Shown: one piece after another, positions 32,673-46,157 of the stretch | How positions within the stretch are numbered: the stretch's first letter is position 1 | How the letters are laid out: every line of letters starts with the position of its first letter | Assembly: GCA_024699855.1 (NCBI GenBank) | Contig: JAMPIQ010000003.1 | Coordinates: 8,246,001-8,310,000, forward strand | From: Aphelenchoides besseyi | Lineage: Eukaryota; Nematoda; Chromadorea; Rhabditida; Aphelenchoididae | DNA: 64,000 nt | Reading direction: 5' to 3' | The notes under the pieces: generated by a model | Database searches by the model: none | What the model was told of the DNA's origin: nothing | What the model saw: the letters and a program-made list of their open reading frames with translations, nothing else | Translations under genes and position numbers: made by a program

Positions 32673-33870
32673 ATGTTGAAGACAATTAGTAGCGATGATC
32701 TGGTATTTGCTTCGAAATGGGTTGAAGATGGGTCGAGATTGTTCATGCGTCTCATATCGATGTTGACGTTTAGCGTATTTTTGCTTCTGGTCTATGTGGT
32801 CTATCGATATTCACCAAAATTCATGAGCACATATCGTTGGTAGTTTATTGATATTTTAAAGTATGTATGCAAAATTTCACAGGTACCTGCTGATCAATGC
32901 GACTTTCTGTTGTGTGTTGGATCTTCTAGCTGGTTTTTGGGCGCCCGAATTGTTTCTCTTCCGCGAGAAGTTTATCATATTACACGGTCTTATACAATTG
33001 GATCAAAAAGTAATTGAAATTTACACTAACAGACTTATTTTGAATTTTAGTATTATATCATTTTTATTGCATTTTCGTGTGGCATTTTTTTGATTACGAT
33101 GATAGGCACAATTTATACGACGTTGTGGCTGTTTTTGTTTCGCTATTTACAGTCGACCAACCATCGCTGGTTTGACTTTATCAATCGACCAATGATTTAT
33201 GTGCTGGGATACTTCTTATATGCTTTATCCGCTTTGACTACTATAGGTCTTCCAATAATCATCAATGCTACTAATGACGTGAATCTTTTGGCCTCACGTT
33301 TTGAGCTGTATCCTAAAGTTTATCAAAAAATCGTAGGCAGTGGTTATGTTCTTGGATTAGTAAACGATGTAAGTTACTGACAAACAGAGAGCTGATTTAC
33401 GGTCTTAGAACGTTTCCCAACCAGGATCAGTTGTCGTTCTCCAAATCTCGTTAGTTCTCCACATAGTTTTGTCTCTCGCGGAGATCTTGTTTTGTGCTTG
33501 GCGCACTTATCAATACGTTTACTCAACAAACTCACAACAGACAAGTGCGCGAACAATGCAAATGCATCGAACGCTACTGCGGGCCTTGATAATCGAAGTC
33601 GTGATCACACATTCAACTGTAGTTGTTGGATTCACTTTACTTTTTTTCTGTTTTAATTTTGAATTTCGTCATGCTCCAATTGTGTCCTTTTTTATCACGA
33701 CCATTGTATCCGTATATGGTTTGACGGCGAACATTTCAATTTTTGTGACCATTCCAGTTTACCGTAACGGTGTTAAGCACCTGCTTAAGCGTTTCCTCTC
33801 TTTATTTGGGATTTGTAGTTCCAATTCAACGGAAATTCGTTCGATATCCACCCTTCTAAATTCGAATTAA
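32673..33870 (+). CDS. Seven-helix serpentine chemoreceptor (Srh/Sri-like)
   Basis: Exons 32673-32839, 32883-33009, 33051-33368 and 33409-33870 give 357 residues. TM1 is MLTFSVFLLLVYVVYRY, followed by SPKFMSTYRWYLLIN, the nematode Srh/Str turn. TM2 is TFCCVLDLLAGFWAPELFL. TM3 is IIFIAFSCGIFLITMIGTI, followed by a cytoplasmic FRYLQ. TM4 is MIYVLGYFLYALSALTTIG. TM5 is VVVLQISLVLHIVLSLAEIL. TM6 is VVITHSTVVVGFTLLFFCF. TM7 is IVSVYGLTANISIFVTIP, ending in VYRN. All seven helices and all splice joints are intact, so this copy should be functional. Predicted odorant or taste receptor in ciliated neurons; no ligand can be inferred. Confidence 0.85.
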
Positions 33871-36563
33871 TGTTTCATAGAAGTGAAGTAACCAAAATTT
33901 CAATAAAGGTTATTCGTCAGTTTCTGTTAAAGACGTTACTCTGTACTTTCATCAAAATATAGGATTCAATTGAGATGACTGAAAAGTTTTTTATAGCTAG
34001 TTGGACTCGTAGAACCCATTTTGAGCACCTTAACAGCATCAAAAAGACATTAATTCGAAATCCAAAAGCCTTTCGACAACCACCGTCAAGTGATTGTACA
34101 TCGTAAATATGAAGCGCTCAGAATTAGAAGAAATCTTGAAGACTTCAGTGAGTGTGTGTATCACTGCCAACTAATGATCAATTCAGTCCTTAAAAACATG
34201 TCGAATGATTTTGTTTCCGACACTTTGGACACTTGAGTTCTCGTCGTAGACCACGTGTAACTGTTTCAACAGCGTTGTTTTCATTATTGGGATCTATTTT
34301 TGTGTCTACCCAAATGGTCTGTTAAAGCAATTTGTCACGTTCATTTTTGACGGGTGCCTTTGCACTTTACTATCTATATCTTGGTTCTTGATTTGGTTTG
34401 TTATTTGTAATCAGAAATTTTGTGTGCGGGTGGAAAGTTGTCGATAACGCAAATGATCGATCGATTCTACTAATCGATTTGTCGATTTTACACCCTCGCA
34501 TCTCTCCAAACGGTATTCCCCTTCTTCCCGCGATGAATCCCCCCAAAAAAATGATGATCGTTCACTAATCAAACACAAAAAGAACCTAAAGGTCGTTCTC
34601 GCCGTTTTCTTTCTGTTTACGAATCGATTTATCGGGAACAAAATTTAACGAACGTGATCTTTGTAACCGAGCTTGCTGGTTGGGATCAAACATTACAGTA
34701 ATCGACCAACCAGTTTTCGGTCTGAGGACCTTGATGTCCGAATCGACTGTTAGGAAACTCCCGAACTAATCGATCGCAAACACACGTGACAATTCGCAGG
34801 CAAATTTTTGTTATTTTGCGTCAATCACGGCAACTCCAAGGTCAAAGTGCACAAATTTACGTCACTTAACGATTATTACGCGCATTCCTTTTCGAAACCA
34901 TCAAACATTCAACATTTTGATGCTCATGAGCTTAAGCGTCTACTCGTCAAATGGGAAGTTCGTTTTCGGTACGAACGGGTAATCAACAGGTACTACAGAA
35001 ATTGCTGTCAGCTACTTGCGTAATCATGTCTCGAACATTCGATGATTGCAATTGTTTTCAATTGACTTCGGTTCATACCACGCCTATCGACACGTAAGGT
35101 CGCTGTAAGCATCCGTAATATAAATGCAATTACTGTCACAGTTATGAGCGCAAAACAAAGTCTTCTGCAAAGTTCCAGAAAAAGTTCAATTGGATGTTTT
35201 TGAGTTCAATTCTTTGAGATGTTGGAGTGTCAATTTTCAAAGGTCATTGAGTTTTCATTTGCACGTGTTTGTTTTCGCTCCTTGGTCTCATCCTTCACTT
35301 TAGTCGTTTGGCGCTATGAAACCACTTAGAAAGAAACGGGGGGAACACCACCACTTGAATTCGCAATCTGACGTCAAGTAAGCATCTGTAGAGAATGGCG
35401 AAAGTCTCCATTCGCAAACTTCAATCTATTGTTCGATTTCTGATGCGCAAAACTACAAAAGACTTCAACAAGTGGTTTCGGGTTGCAGATCTCGATGGCA
35501 GCAGAAACGTTAGAGGTTGGCGTATGTTAGCGAGTTTTCTGATGGACAACCTTTTACGTTAAAAGTGTTGTAATGAGTTTAAAATCACGCGCCAATTTAC
35601 AATACGAAAACATGAAACCTGATCTTGATTGCCCGGGTCACTTGTTGTTATAAGCCACAGGGTTTGAAGTTGCGATCTGAAAACCAGTTGTTTTTCGTTG
35701 ACGAATTCAGGTTGTTAATTTTGGCAGGAGTTACGAAATCGAGAAGATCGTTGAGTTAAATATACACTCAACCGATTTGTTAGCGCTTCGAACTGCAATC
35801 CATCTCATTCGCTTTTTATATCAATCGATTTTCGCCAACTCAAAGTTCGCAACCAGTGGGTGGATTTCTGACGTTTTTTTGGATGAGTAAGTGGAAAATT
35901 CCGCTGAATCGCAATGAGCTCATCAACGAAATCAATTGAACGTTCGTTCTGCGAAGGTTTCCGAACGTTTCACTTGTGTGTGATTCGATTGCCAATTCGA
36001 TCTTATTTGTAACATAACAATCGACCACAAATCAGCTGCGCATCGACGAAAAGACGATCTGCGATTTTTGTTGATTGGTTATTGATCGAAGGTGAGGGTT
36101 CGATGGAGAGTTGAAAGAATGTTTTTGTGGGACTCCGAAGTCGAAAGCACAGTTGCGAGAGAAGACTGTCAATCGTTAGTTTAATGGGCACTCACCTTTC
36201 TGGTGAGATTAAATTCGTTGCAGTCGTTTTGGTTGTTGATTGTTAGTGCCTGTAAAAACTTGCAACTTGACTTAACGGTCCGCAAATCCGTTGAATTGCC
36301 GACCGGAAAAAGTTGTTCGTAGCGAAAAATTGCGCTAATTTTGCGAAATGAACGAAAACTCCTCATTTGGACTTAAGCACGTTTTCCGGTTCTTTGCTCC
36401 TCCGGCGGGTACCTTCGTAGAAGTTTTTGTTTTCCGTTGGACTTTTCGAAGTACCACGGTCATTAAATAGTTTTACGTGAATTTCCAATTCGATGTCAAC
36501 TCAAAGGTAACCGATTTTCCATCTTTTAGTTCTATTCAATTGACAACCACATATCAATTACAC
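33871..36563. other. Large intergenic region, about 2.7 kb
   Basis: The longest gap in the window. Small open frames (34411-34641, 34808-35023, 35840-36366) lack domains and splice support. The stretch just upstream of 36564 contains a likely 5'-UTR intron (gtaaccg at about 36507 to ttttag at about 36530). No repeats were noticed. Confidence 0.35.
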
Positions 36564-37324
36564 ATGTTCGATTATCACAGATACCAAGACAACAAGTCGA
36601 CCACATCGGCCGACGATGAAGAGCTGGACGACAAGTTTTGTTGTGGATTGGCCGATGTTTTCGTAAGTAGAAGCCGTTGGGTCGGAAGTTGATTGACAAT
36701 TTTCAGACGTGGCTTCCAATCATTGCCGCTTTTTGTCTGACAATCGACGTTGCAATGGCTTGTTTGGCAGTAAAGTCGGCAGTTTCGTACGTCTTTGTAC
36801 CGCTCATTCTCGCTTCCATGATCTCGTTAGGGTTGACTGTTCGAGGAGTCAAAAAAGAGAAAAGAACGTTCGTTAAGATCTCAGTTATGATCACCGTATG
36901 CTGCCACTGTAATTGGAAGTAATACAGTCTATTTTCAGTTAATCAAAGCGATTTTTGTTACGTTAATCACGATTACCGTTGTTCTCGTTTTCCTCAACTA
37001 CGACGAATTTTATCGAATCAGTAAGTTTATGTTGTTATAAGATATGAATCGCGCAAGACCAGATATACTAATTTTTACTTTGCAGCTCATTTCCAAATTG
37101 ATCTCATCCTCTTCTTCCAACTCTTCATTGGTCTTCCTCTCAATCTGTTGACGTTGGCCCTACAGTCCTATTGTGCCTTCAGAGCTATGGAGATAATCGA
37201 GAAACGCGACGAAATCTACGTAATTCCATCAGCCAAAGCTCCAGTACAATTGCGACCATCGGTTAAATTGGTTCTCGAAAAGTACAAACTACAACGACAT
37301 CAACTTGGTGTTGAGATCTTTTGA
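36564..37324 (+). CDS. Four-helix membrane protein (nematode tetraspan type)
   Basis: Exons 36564-36662, 36707-36895, 36939-37020 and 37086-37324 give 202 residues. A short cytoplasmic head ends in KFCCGLADVF. Four helices follow: WLPIIAAFCLTIDVAMACLA, FVPLILASMISLGLTVRG, KAIFVTLITITVVLVFL and LILFFQLFIGLPLNLLTLAL. A tail of about 50 residues ends with RHQLGVEIF. The double cysteine before TM1 and the spacing resemble uncharacterised nematode four-TM proteins (DUF7027-like). Function unknown. Confidence 0.7.
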
Positions 37325-37551
37325 GCCATTTATCTTCTCATCAACTGACAACGTTCTTTGTTGCGGAACAGCCATAATCTTTCTTTTTGTTCAACGAAAT
37401 ATCTCGACAAATTTCGTTAGTTTACTTGACCGTATAAATAAACTTGGTTTGATGAATGCCGAACACATCTTCAGTATTCAATTTTTATTGGGGAGAAAAA
37501 TCAGGATAGAGAAAAGAGGAAAGGTATCCGAGAAAATTCAATGCGTACATC

Positions 37552-38188
37552 TCAATGGCCACGACGATCGAGTACCATTCCAGCTGCACTGAAACCAAAT
37601 GCGCAAGCAGTCAAGACCTGAAATTTAAGGTATTGAAGAACAATAAAAAAAGGCTGAAGCATACGATGGTGTACAATGGGCTGAAACCGGGCCAGACAAG
37701 AAAATATGCGAGACAAGTGAAGATAAACGCAACTCCAGATGCAATGGTAACAGTCAAATCCATGATTTTCGCCGTACGATCATTCTTGCAATCATACTCG
37801 CACGGAATCATGAACATGATCATACGAGTGAGCATCAACAAGAACGTGAAGAAGTATAAGACGAACGCGAGAATTGTAAAAGCATAGGCAAACTTGAAAC
37901 GCATACACCACGATCGCCACTCCTTAGCCGCTTCGCTGCCGTCGTTCCAACTATCGCAACTAACGTAATCAGAATGCAGTCCAGCGTTGGTGTAACGCGA
38001 ACTCATATTGAAACCGAAACCGCCTCCAACAGAACAACAGAAGAGAAGAGTCTAGAAGACAGTTGATTATTCTCATTTTCTAGACATACCAACGTGATCA
38101 AATGGAAAGATGCACTTTTGGCAACGAGCGGTGGCAACTTCTTGATTTCACTTTGCGAATCATCTCCACTGGCAATCAAAGTTGACAT
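37552..38188 (-). CDS. Four-helix membrane protein, different family
   Basis: Exons 38090-38188, 37665-38051 and 37552-37617 give 183 residues. TM1 crosses the first joint (SASFHLITLTLLFCCSVGGG). An outer loop with two cysteines and a Trp (DYVSCDSWNDGSEAAKEW) follows, then TM2 (FAYAFTILAFVLYFFTFLLM). A loop with CEYDC precedes TM3 (IMDLTVTIASGVAFIFTCLA). TM4 spans the last joint (LYTIVLTACAFGFSAAGMVL). It converges tail-to-tail with the plus-strand four-helix gene ending at 37324. The claudin/MARVEL-like topology is only a resemblance, and no family signature was recognised. Confidence 0.65.
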
Positions 38189-38405
38189 CTTGAGAGCAAA
38201 GGCACGAAGAGCTGAGAGCAAAAGGTAAGTCGACCGTCCAGTAGCGTCGAGGGAAACGCGAGTGATCAGTTCTATTGAGCTTCGTTCTTAGCTCAACAAA
38301 CACCTTAATTTGCATATCATGCAAATTTCTCGATTTTTCACTTTCTATTTGCATCATTTGGTCAGGACAAACGATCAGAAAGTGGGTGTTCTGCTCGTCA
38401 TCAAA

Positions 38406-38737
38406 ATGCCCGCTGTTGATTGTCGTACGGCATCGGATGAACTGCGCTATTGGATTGTGCTGACGATGGTGATTCCCGCGGCAATCAATCTGATAGTAAC
38501 CTGTCTTCTCATTTGGACTTTTGTTATGATCCGATCGTTCCGTCAGACTTCGGACGAGATCATTTCAAGGTTTGTATTCTATATTCGTATAAACTAACCA
38601 CCATGTTTAGCACTCAATGGTTGAGCAAAACGGCTGTTCGCGTTGGAATTGGACCTTCGGCCAAGAAGGCACTCCTCGAATATGCGCGCACAAAACCCGA
38701 ACTTCAAAAATTAATCACCGGAACGGCTGCTCAATAG
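38406..38737 (+). CDS. Small single-pass membrane protein
   Basis: Exons 38406-38569 and 38611-38737 give 96 residues. A short N-terminus (MPAVDCRTASDELRYW) precedes one long helix (IVLTMVIPAAINLIVTCLLI). A basic stretch and a soluble C-terminal part (VGIGPSAKKALLEYARTKPE) follow. It starts about 220 bp from the divergent four-helix gene, so the two may share a promoter. Function unknown. Confidence 0.55.
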
Positions 38738-39165
38738 TCTCGTATGTTCTTGGTTGGTGGAGAGAATAAAGTTATGAAAACTCGAAGAGAAATATTGTAA
38801 ATTGAATTCTTAGCTGCAAACAAAATGATTGCATCATAAAGGTCAGTATTTGGAGTCGACGAATCTACATTCTGTCGACCAATTTGATTATCAGCAGTTA
38901 AGTGAACGCTGACATTTGACTTGAAAGCACAAATATTTTTGAACTTAAAATGAACAGACTGTTTTGTGTGTTCCTGTCTATCTAGCTAAAGCAATCATTT
39001 GGACGTGTAAGATGATCGTGGTCTTTTGGTTTGTTTGTTTTCACCTTAAAATTTGTGGTTTCATTTTGACGCTGCTCAGTGGAATAAACGAATTTGATTC
39101 AACTCTAAGCTCTTGATAGTTCATATTTTAAGGTGTATTCTATCTTCCAATAAACGCGTGAAACA
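38738..39165. other. Intergenic, about 430 bp
   Basis: AT-rich, no gene seen; likely promoter of the gustatory-receptor-like gene. Confidence 0.4.
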
Positions 39166-40664
39166 ATGGCACCGAGAGTTACGGCCATTTCGATTCCACC
39201 TATGAATCGTGGACTTGTGACGACGAAAAAGTATCGTTCAATCAAGAGGCTTTTGATGTTTTCCGGACTTTGTTTTCGACAATGTTTAGATCTCGCAGTG
39301 AAACAACAACCCCAAGCTCTTCGATTATTGTTGTCTCTTTTGTTCATAAGTTTAGGTTTGATCGATAGTTTGAACTAGTCAACAGGAACTCTTTTCAGTT
39401 GGCTATCAAATCGGAACATTTGTTTGGTTTCTTTTTCATTTGACCGAATACGATGGACGGGCAACGAGAACTGTGAGTTGAACGATCAGGAATTGATCAT
39501 CAGTTACAGATCGTGATGACAATTTGGTCGATGAAAGCCTTCTTCTCAATGGTTTGCAATCGAAAAGTTTCAACGATTGATTTCGCATTTCAGGTCTTTC
39601 TATTCTATTGGGAACTTCGCGGTTACAATCGACGCGTTCTTGAGCGTACGATGTGCTACGAATTGGACGAAACGAAAAGAAACCAATCGGACAAAACGAC
39701 AAGAATACTACTCACTGGATTTGTTGTAACTTCTGTTGTGACATCAGTTATTTGTTCTGCAGCGATCATGGCAAATCGCTTTGGTTACACCGATATTGAG
39801 TTTCTTTTGTTGGATGTGTTAACAGTGGCTTACGGCAATACTTCAATCAGCTCAACAATCGTTCTAACCATCAATTTCTATGCCTTTTCTGTTTTCAACA
39901 TTGTTCTCGTTTACTTTATTGTAAGCACCGCATCGATACGTGTGAAGGTTAAAACGCTTTTGAACAAGATTGAAATGGCAAGTTGAATGAGCTCGTTTAC
40001 TTTAACAACCACAGAGTTTAGATTGGCACAGAAGAGCCGACATCTTTGTATGACCAACTTCAAGCGATTTATATCGAATTTCGTCGTGTAATTCAAATAA
40101 TTCGAGAGACAAATAGTATTTTCGAAGTCTACACTTTTGTTTCATTGGGTACGAACATTCCACTTTGTGTATTCTCGATGTTGACTTTCTTTATGAGCCT
40201 GAATAGTAACATTTGGGATATGGTCTATTCGATACCGGAATTATTGTTCGTGCTCATTGAAGTCATCGGACTTACATTTACTCCCGCCTCTGTGCGTAAC
40301 ATTGTGAGTTTCTTGATCAATGTCGTCTATAAACATTAGGTTTAGTTGAGTCAAGTTGAACCGACGATCTACGAGAACTCAAAAATCTGCCTGTCATTTC
40401 ATGAGAAAACATTCGAAATTGCTCAACTGTACATAAACATGGCTAAACAAAATGATTTGGGTGAGTTTTTCCAGTGATTATTGACACTAAAAGTTTACGA
40501 TTTTAGGTATCAGCATTTGGGGCTTTGCAATCTTGGATAAACCGATCATCTTAACCACAGCATCTCTGACCGTTTCGTATTTCGTTCTGATTGTACAAAT
40601 GGGTCAGCAGCCATTGGTGCACCACAATGCAACAATGACTGCATTCACAAATACGACCGTTTGA
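39166..40664 (+). CDS. Gustatory-receptor-like seven-helix protein
   Basis: Several exons from ATG 39166. Helices include ALRLLLSLLFISLVGYQIGT, RILLTGFVVTSVVTSVICSA, AFSVFNIVLVYFIVSTASI and NIPLCVFSMLTFFMSL. The C-terminal block has the insect-Gr/7tm_7 signature layout: GISIWGFAILDKPIILTTAS, then LTVSYFVLIVQMGQ just before the stop. An internal loop has LYDQLQAIYIEFRRVIQII, as in Gr proteins. The intron after 39977 uses a GC donor (gcaagt) to keep phase. A 42-nt segment (about 39550-39591) could be exon or intron. Nematode relatives include the GUR/LITE-1 group, which sense chemicals or light, but which role applies here is unknown. Confidence 0.75.
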
Positions 40665-42794
40665 TTGTATTTGGGGTAGAACTTATGCTCTCAGGCCGTA
40701 GTATAAAACCTCGACACTCTGATTACTCTCGTTTATTAGTCAAAATCTGAAATTCAATCCGATGCATTAGACTCCGGTGTCTGCTTTTTGAAATTTCCGG
40801 AAATCCGAAGGCGGCGAATTTAAGGCGATTGTACAAAAATTGAAATCATTTTGCAAATTCGATGGTGCTCTCAAGTTTGAAGCAAACAATCCGCACGGCT
40901 ACTAAATACGCTTCTTGTGGTCGTGGTTGCAATAACTAATAAGCCGATTCATCTCGTTGTTAAGAACATCAAGGATCATTTTATAGAAAAATGAGTTTAA
41001 AGTAAAATTTCTCACGCGAAAGATCTTCTCGAATAGCTTTCTTTGTGTGCTGTTGAATAGGCGACGTTAGCGAAAGAGAACATCGTCAAATCTCATCAAA
41101 AAAGTCGAGAATCTGCTCTTGGTGCGCAAGGAGATGTGAGTAGGAGGTGATGAGTGTCCATAAATGGTCGCATTTTTAAGTTTCTTATCTTTTGACACGC
41201 AAACGAAGACTTCTCGTCACAACGTCAAATTGAATTTGTGAGCCGAGAATCTCGTTCCTTCCCTTCAATTATCATTCTTTCATTCGATGTTGCGATTTTG
41301 TTGACCTCCCCTTCCCTCAAGGATCGCGTGTTCTCTAATCTTTGTGGAATGATTGTTCACAAAAGCTATTGCAATTACATGGATAGTTAGTGGAATGGGC
41401 GCGAAAAGCACGAAAATACCCACACATTCATCTCCCGCCGGGCAGCTCCAAACTAACGAGCTTGAAGAAGTCCAAAAATTTCTGTTTCACACCCAACTTC
41501 CGCTCATTAGTTTGCAGTCATTGGGTTTGAAATGAAAGCACGTGCTTAGCGCAAACACAAATTAATGGGACCAGAGATCGTCACAATTGCTCAATTGGGA
41601 GGTTCCACATATCGAGTTTGTTGCGTTTGCATTCGACGTGAGAATCTTTCTGGTGATGTGAACTGTCGTTTATAGGTCTCCATCGTGTCTATGTTTAGTC
41701 TCCGAGTTCTCTTCCTTGATAGCAATCATAAATTCCAAGACTGAAGATTGCGGACGACCAATCGACTTTGTTTTTCTTTCAACAATCCGCGTCGTTCCCA
41801 CGCTTTTGAAGTTTAGAATCGCGACGGATACGAAAAACTCACAACTTGACACTACGAAGTCTCAATTTTTCGTTTTTCTCGCGCTGCTACACATTTTCGT
41901 TTGACTAATAAGCCGAAGGATAACACTTCCCTCTTCTCATCGTTCACAGTGCCAACCTCTCCGTTCCGGTATACATCAAACAACAAAGTAAATTATTCAC
42001 GGACCATTGTGACACTTGTTGGTCCGAACAATTCAGAATACCCGCGTCCGTTCTATTTTTACTCGAAATTCCACGCACATTAAGACAATGGTGGAAGAGA
42101 AGAAACCACAGGAGTAAATTTTGACGTCCATCGACTCGTATTATTCACGTTCTTGCGAGTTGCGCGCGGAAACAAATGAGCCAACGAGCAGGACGTCCAA
42201 GGCGGCCAAAGAACGTTAATTTCTCGCGTTTCTTTTTTGTATTGTACTTTTAATATTCCCGGGTAACGTGAAGGTTCGTACGCGGCGAAACATTTCGCGT
42301 CACAAACTCGGACGCTGCAAAAAACGACGTCGCTAATTTGCAATTTTTTGCACAAAAAACCAAACGCGTCTTTTGTTCTTTTTGACGTGAATTCGAGTGA
42401 CTTCCGAAGCGTCGAGTTCAAAAATTTGATCCTTTTTGTTTGGTTTCCAAAATTTCTATTCGATTCTCGATTTGCCGAAATGCATCAGGATACAATGAGG
42501 TCTACAGTTCGCGGCTCGAGATGAGTCTCGTTCGGAAGTTGCTTTTGTTTGACTGACTAATTATCTCGGAGTTTTGGTTCTTTGCAATCAAACGGAAGAA
42601 CAAAAGGCTCCAGGTTTATTAGCATCTCTTTCCAGGAATCGGATGTTTTCCTGAACTTGCAATTCAAAGTGGAGTTCCGCCATTGATATCAGATTTTGCA
42701 TCACCAGTAGGGTTGGAGGTGGAGTTTGGCGAAAGCGTTTAGTGGGGAGCTGACAATAACCGTTTTATCTTTAAGTTGAAAGTCATGTTCAGGG
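40665..42794. other. Intergenic, about 2.1 kb
   Basis: No supported gene. A minus-strand open frame at 42080-42421 and a plus-strand frame at 41353-41535 lack domains. The region lies between two convergent genes and is probably AT-rich spacer. Confidence 0.35.
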
Positions 42795-44196
42795 TTAGTT
42801 CGCACGGACCGGAGCAAAAGTGATCGTTTTCTCTTTCACGTTTTGGATCAAACAGAAATCTGAAAGCAAAGTTGTTGGGAATGTCATCTGATTAATGAAT
42901 ACTGCGAATGAACGGATCTCCAAGAATCATGAATTCCAATTGATTGTCGCCGTCGAGATTCAATTGACAATAATCGACACCGTCTCCTGTTGCTACGACA
43001 CCCTCTTGAATAAGTTGCTTCTCATTAATCGTGTATTCGTGATCGTTAATTTTGAATGACAATTGAACTTTTGCGTTACATGGAACTCTAAAAAAACAGT
43101 AGACTGAACATGTTTTCTATCAAACTTACACGTATGTTCCTTGAATTACTTGAGCATTGAACGATCTGGCAATTTGACGTATCACCGAAGCAGGACCGGC
43201 GATAATTGAGGTTCCTAATAAGCTGTGCAATCTTAGTCCTTATTATCTTACCCGTGTCTGCAATTGCGTTGCGAGAGCTCTTTACTGCGCGTCCATTTGC
43301 TGTGATTCCATTCAAATTGAAAAGCCAATAAGGTGTATTGCCAACGATTTTAGCCGAACCAATAGCGTCTCCACAATTCTGTGGATTAGTAGATCCGAGT
43401 TTTATCACTCCGCCGTTTTCACAGTTGCCATTGCAATTAGCCAAAAAGACCGTGAAGATTGGATCCTTGAAGATACCACGTTGAACGGCCAATTCGAAGA
43501 TTGGCGTTGGGTCTCCTTGTTGCGCAAACGATAATCCCAATATTCCTTGGTCACTGAAACGCATAGTTGATGCTGCTCCTAAGGTCACATTTCCGACTGA
43601 AACGTGAGAACCTTCTGCGTTGCCAAACTAAAAAATCCAAATCAATCAGTTGAAATGAACGTATCAGAACTTACGCTCATTTCATCAAAAAAATACTCGC
43701 CAACAGCCGATCCAGTACCATATTCAATTTTGAATGTTCGATGAAGATCGTGGGCAGTTTTCGATTTGCTTGGATTGTAAAGTCCTTTGTTAGATTTGCA
43801 AAATTTAACTTCCGGTCCACTCGACGTGCATCCAATTCTCGGCAGCCAAAACAAATCACTTCCTGTGTCCAGTATGACCTGACAAGTGAATTACAGTTAT
43901 CAGCATTTTCATTTACCTCGAATGTTTGTGGCGGATTGCCAACCGAAACAAGTCCCGTGTATTGGAGATTGCGAAAAGCTTGGACTTTCTCTGCATATCC
44001 CGCACTACTTGAAACCTTCGACTTATCACGTGCAAGATGTCCTCTGCCTAAGCTAGAAATCTTGAGTAATCGAAGACTTGTACTTACCTGTATTTCTGTG
44101 CTTCGTTCTTCGTTTTATTCCAATATCAAAGGCATTAACGAAGGTAGCGACCAAAATAAGAACAAAAAACAAAACGCTCACGCTTCGACTGTTCAT
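42795..44196 (-). CDS. Secreted aspartic protease, active type
   Basis: Starts at ATG 44196 with a signal peptide (MNSRSVSVLFFVLILVATF). A propeptide precedes the mature strand (FRNLQYTGLVSVGNPPQTFE). The first catalytic site is VILDTGSDLFWLP. A flap-like segment FKIEYGTGSAVGEYF and GILGLSFAQQGDPTPIFE follow. The second site, NAIADTGTSIIAGP, spans an intron. C-terminal strands include LEFMILGDPFIR and ITFAPVRAN, then TAA at 42795. Both Asp residues and the neighbouring Thr-Gly are intact, so this is a working pepsin/cathepsin D relative, probably digestive or lysosomal. It differs strongly from the split gene at the left end and is not its recent duplicate. Confidence 0.9.
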
Positions 44197-46157
44197 TTCC
44201 AATTGAGAACGATACTTGTGAAGCGGACCAAAAATGATGTCGATTGAATGACGATGAATCGGATTATTGCCTATTTATATACTCCACTTTCCGTGCTAGT
44301 GGTGAAGGCGTGACAGAAATATTGTGGTCGATCAAACAGATTAACGAGTACAATCAGGTGAAAAAGAACGATCTCAATGGCAAGGAACCTCATTGTCAAT
44401 TCATGTGGTTTCTTAGCACGATTACCATGCAAATCTTTCGATCGTATGTGAGCATTCACCTTTCACTGAACTGACGAATCGAAATGACGAGACGTACTCT
44501 TTTCGATTGACGAGAAAGCCGACCGCCATCTGTTCGTCAATGAACACTCATGTCAGCGAGTTATGATGCGTGGACATTAAGTCGAGACTGATATGTAAAA
44601 TGGTTCTGAAAATTCCAAACAAATCGGATCATGATATCACTCACGGAAGCAAACCGGTTGAACGTGTGTCTACGGTCGACTGTCTACTGTGCGAAATCGA
44701 AGTTACGGAAATATTGAAGACAAATTCAAGTGCAAATTGTTACTAGAATACCAAGAACTTTTATTTCACAAAATTTCATTGCACATGTTTTTCAGTTGTC
44801 GTTCCCATTGAGCGAGAACCATGAGCTTCTAATTAATTTTCCCTCGAATTTGTTGCAGCGTCCAATTTTGCTCGAATGTTCTTGGCTTAAATTTTGCATC
44901 TTCTCTTCATTACTCCACTGATTTTGTTTGACAAGTTCGTTGATTGAACTCTCCTCCATGTCAACCTCTCGCAGGAATCCAAAAACGAACTATCTTTGTT
45001 TAGCACGCTTCTAATTGCCGATACCAACAAATGAGACGATTTTTAAACTTTTCTCGAAGTAAAATACAACATCGTTTGGAAGCACGAAGCAAATTTGTAG
45101 TTGTGAAGAACAAAACCGTCGATTCGAAACATTTCAGTTGGCACTTGCTGTCTCGTCCATTGCGTGCAGATCCCCGGGTAATGAAATTGATTAAAAATAG
45201 AAAGTCAGAAACAAATGGCTTTGACGTCAGCAAAATCGAAATTGAAAGTTTGTTTCAACATCGTTGCGCAATTTTGGAAGGAGGTTTCAGTCTTCAGTTC
45301 CGTTCAACTTGTTCACCAAACCAAAGAATACGTGTATTTTAAGTTTCTGGATTTGGTTCCTGTTTTCCAATTAACAAACCTTTGGAGCGTAAATCCTATT
45401 AAAAACCTTAAAACTTTCATTTCGATGAAACCAGGTGCTAAATTTTGGCCCAGTCGAGAGCGTTCTTCTCATTCCAATTCTTGAGATTGTTTTTTGGTCT
45501 TTACATTGAATTGTCTATTGAGATCGCATGTTGCAATCTTCGACTCAGTACCCTCCTTCGAATTGCGTGATTATTCAGGTTGAAATGGCAAACGGTTTAC
45601 GTGCTTTTACGTGACAACTGCTGGACTCTAGATTTCTTAGCATTATTCCTTAGAATTTCAGTGACGACAAGAATTCATTGTACAGTTTGAAGTCTTTGAG
45701 ACACTTTTCAACTATCTGCCAGTACATAATCAATCTGATGAATAGAATGCTTTCGAAGTTGTTCGTCGTCTTCGTATATCAATCTAAAGGTGTGTTTGCG
45801 ATCGAAACATCACATGATCGTTTGGTTTAGCTTCTTAACCTAGAAACATGCTCACTCATAACTGTAGCTCAACGAATTTGATCAATCTACACACAATCAA
45901 CCATGATGCTGTTGCTCAATCCCTCCACTTTTCCAAAACCCAACGGTTTGGAATCCACAAAAGAGTTTCTGAGTTCGATCTCGTCCAACTTCATGTTGGA
46001 TGAAACGGGAAACGTGTCAACGAGCGAAGAAGATTTGGATCAGAACTTCAAATTGAGATGGTTGGTTTTGAGTTTTTTTAAAGCTTTATTTCATGATGGG
46101 CCAAACTTTCGAATAACAAAAAAGAGATAAAAGTTGCAAAAAATGATTTCTGATCAC
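44197..46157. other. Intergenic, about 2 kb
   Basis: No supported gene. Plus-strand open frames at 45031-45484 and 45903-46130 (starting MMLLLNPSTFPKPNGLES) show no domain. The right end is the 3' flank of myosin. Confidence 0.35.

Noticed and set aside
42080..42421. 113-codon minus-strand frame
   Set aside because: No domain, no splice partners, unusual composition; probably chance.
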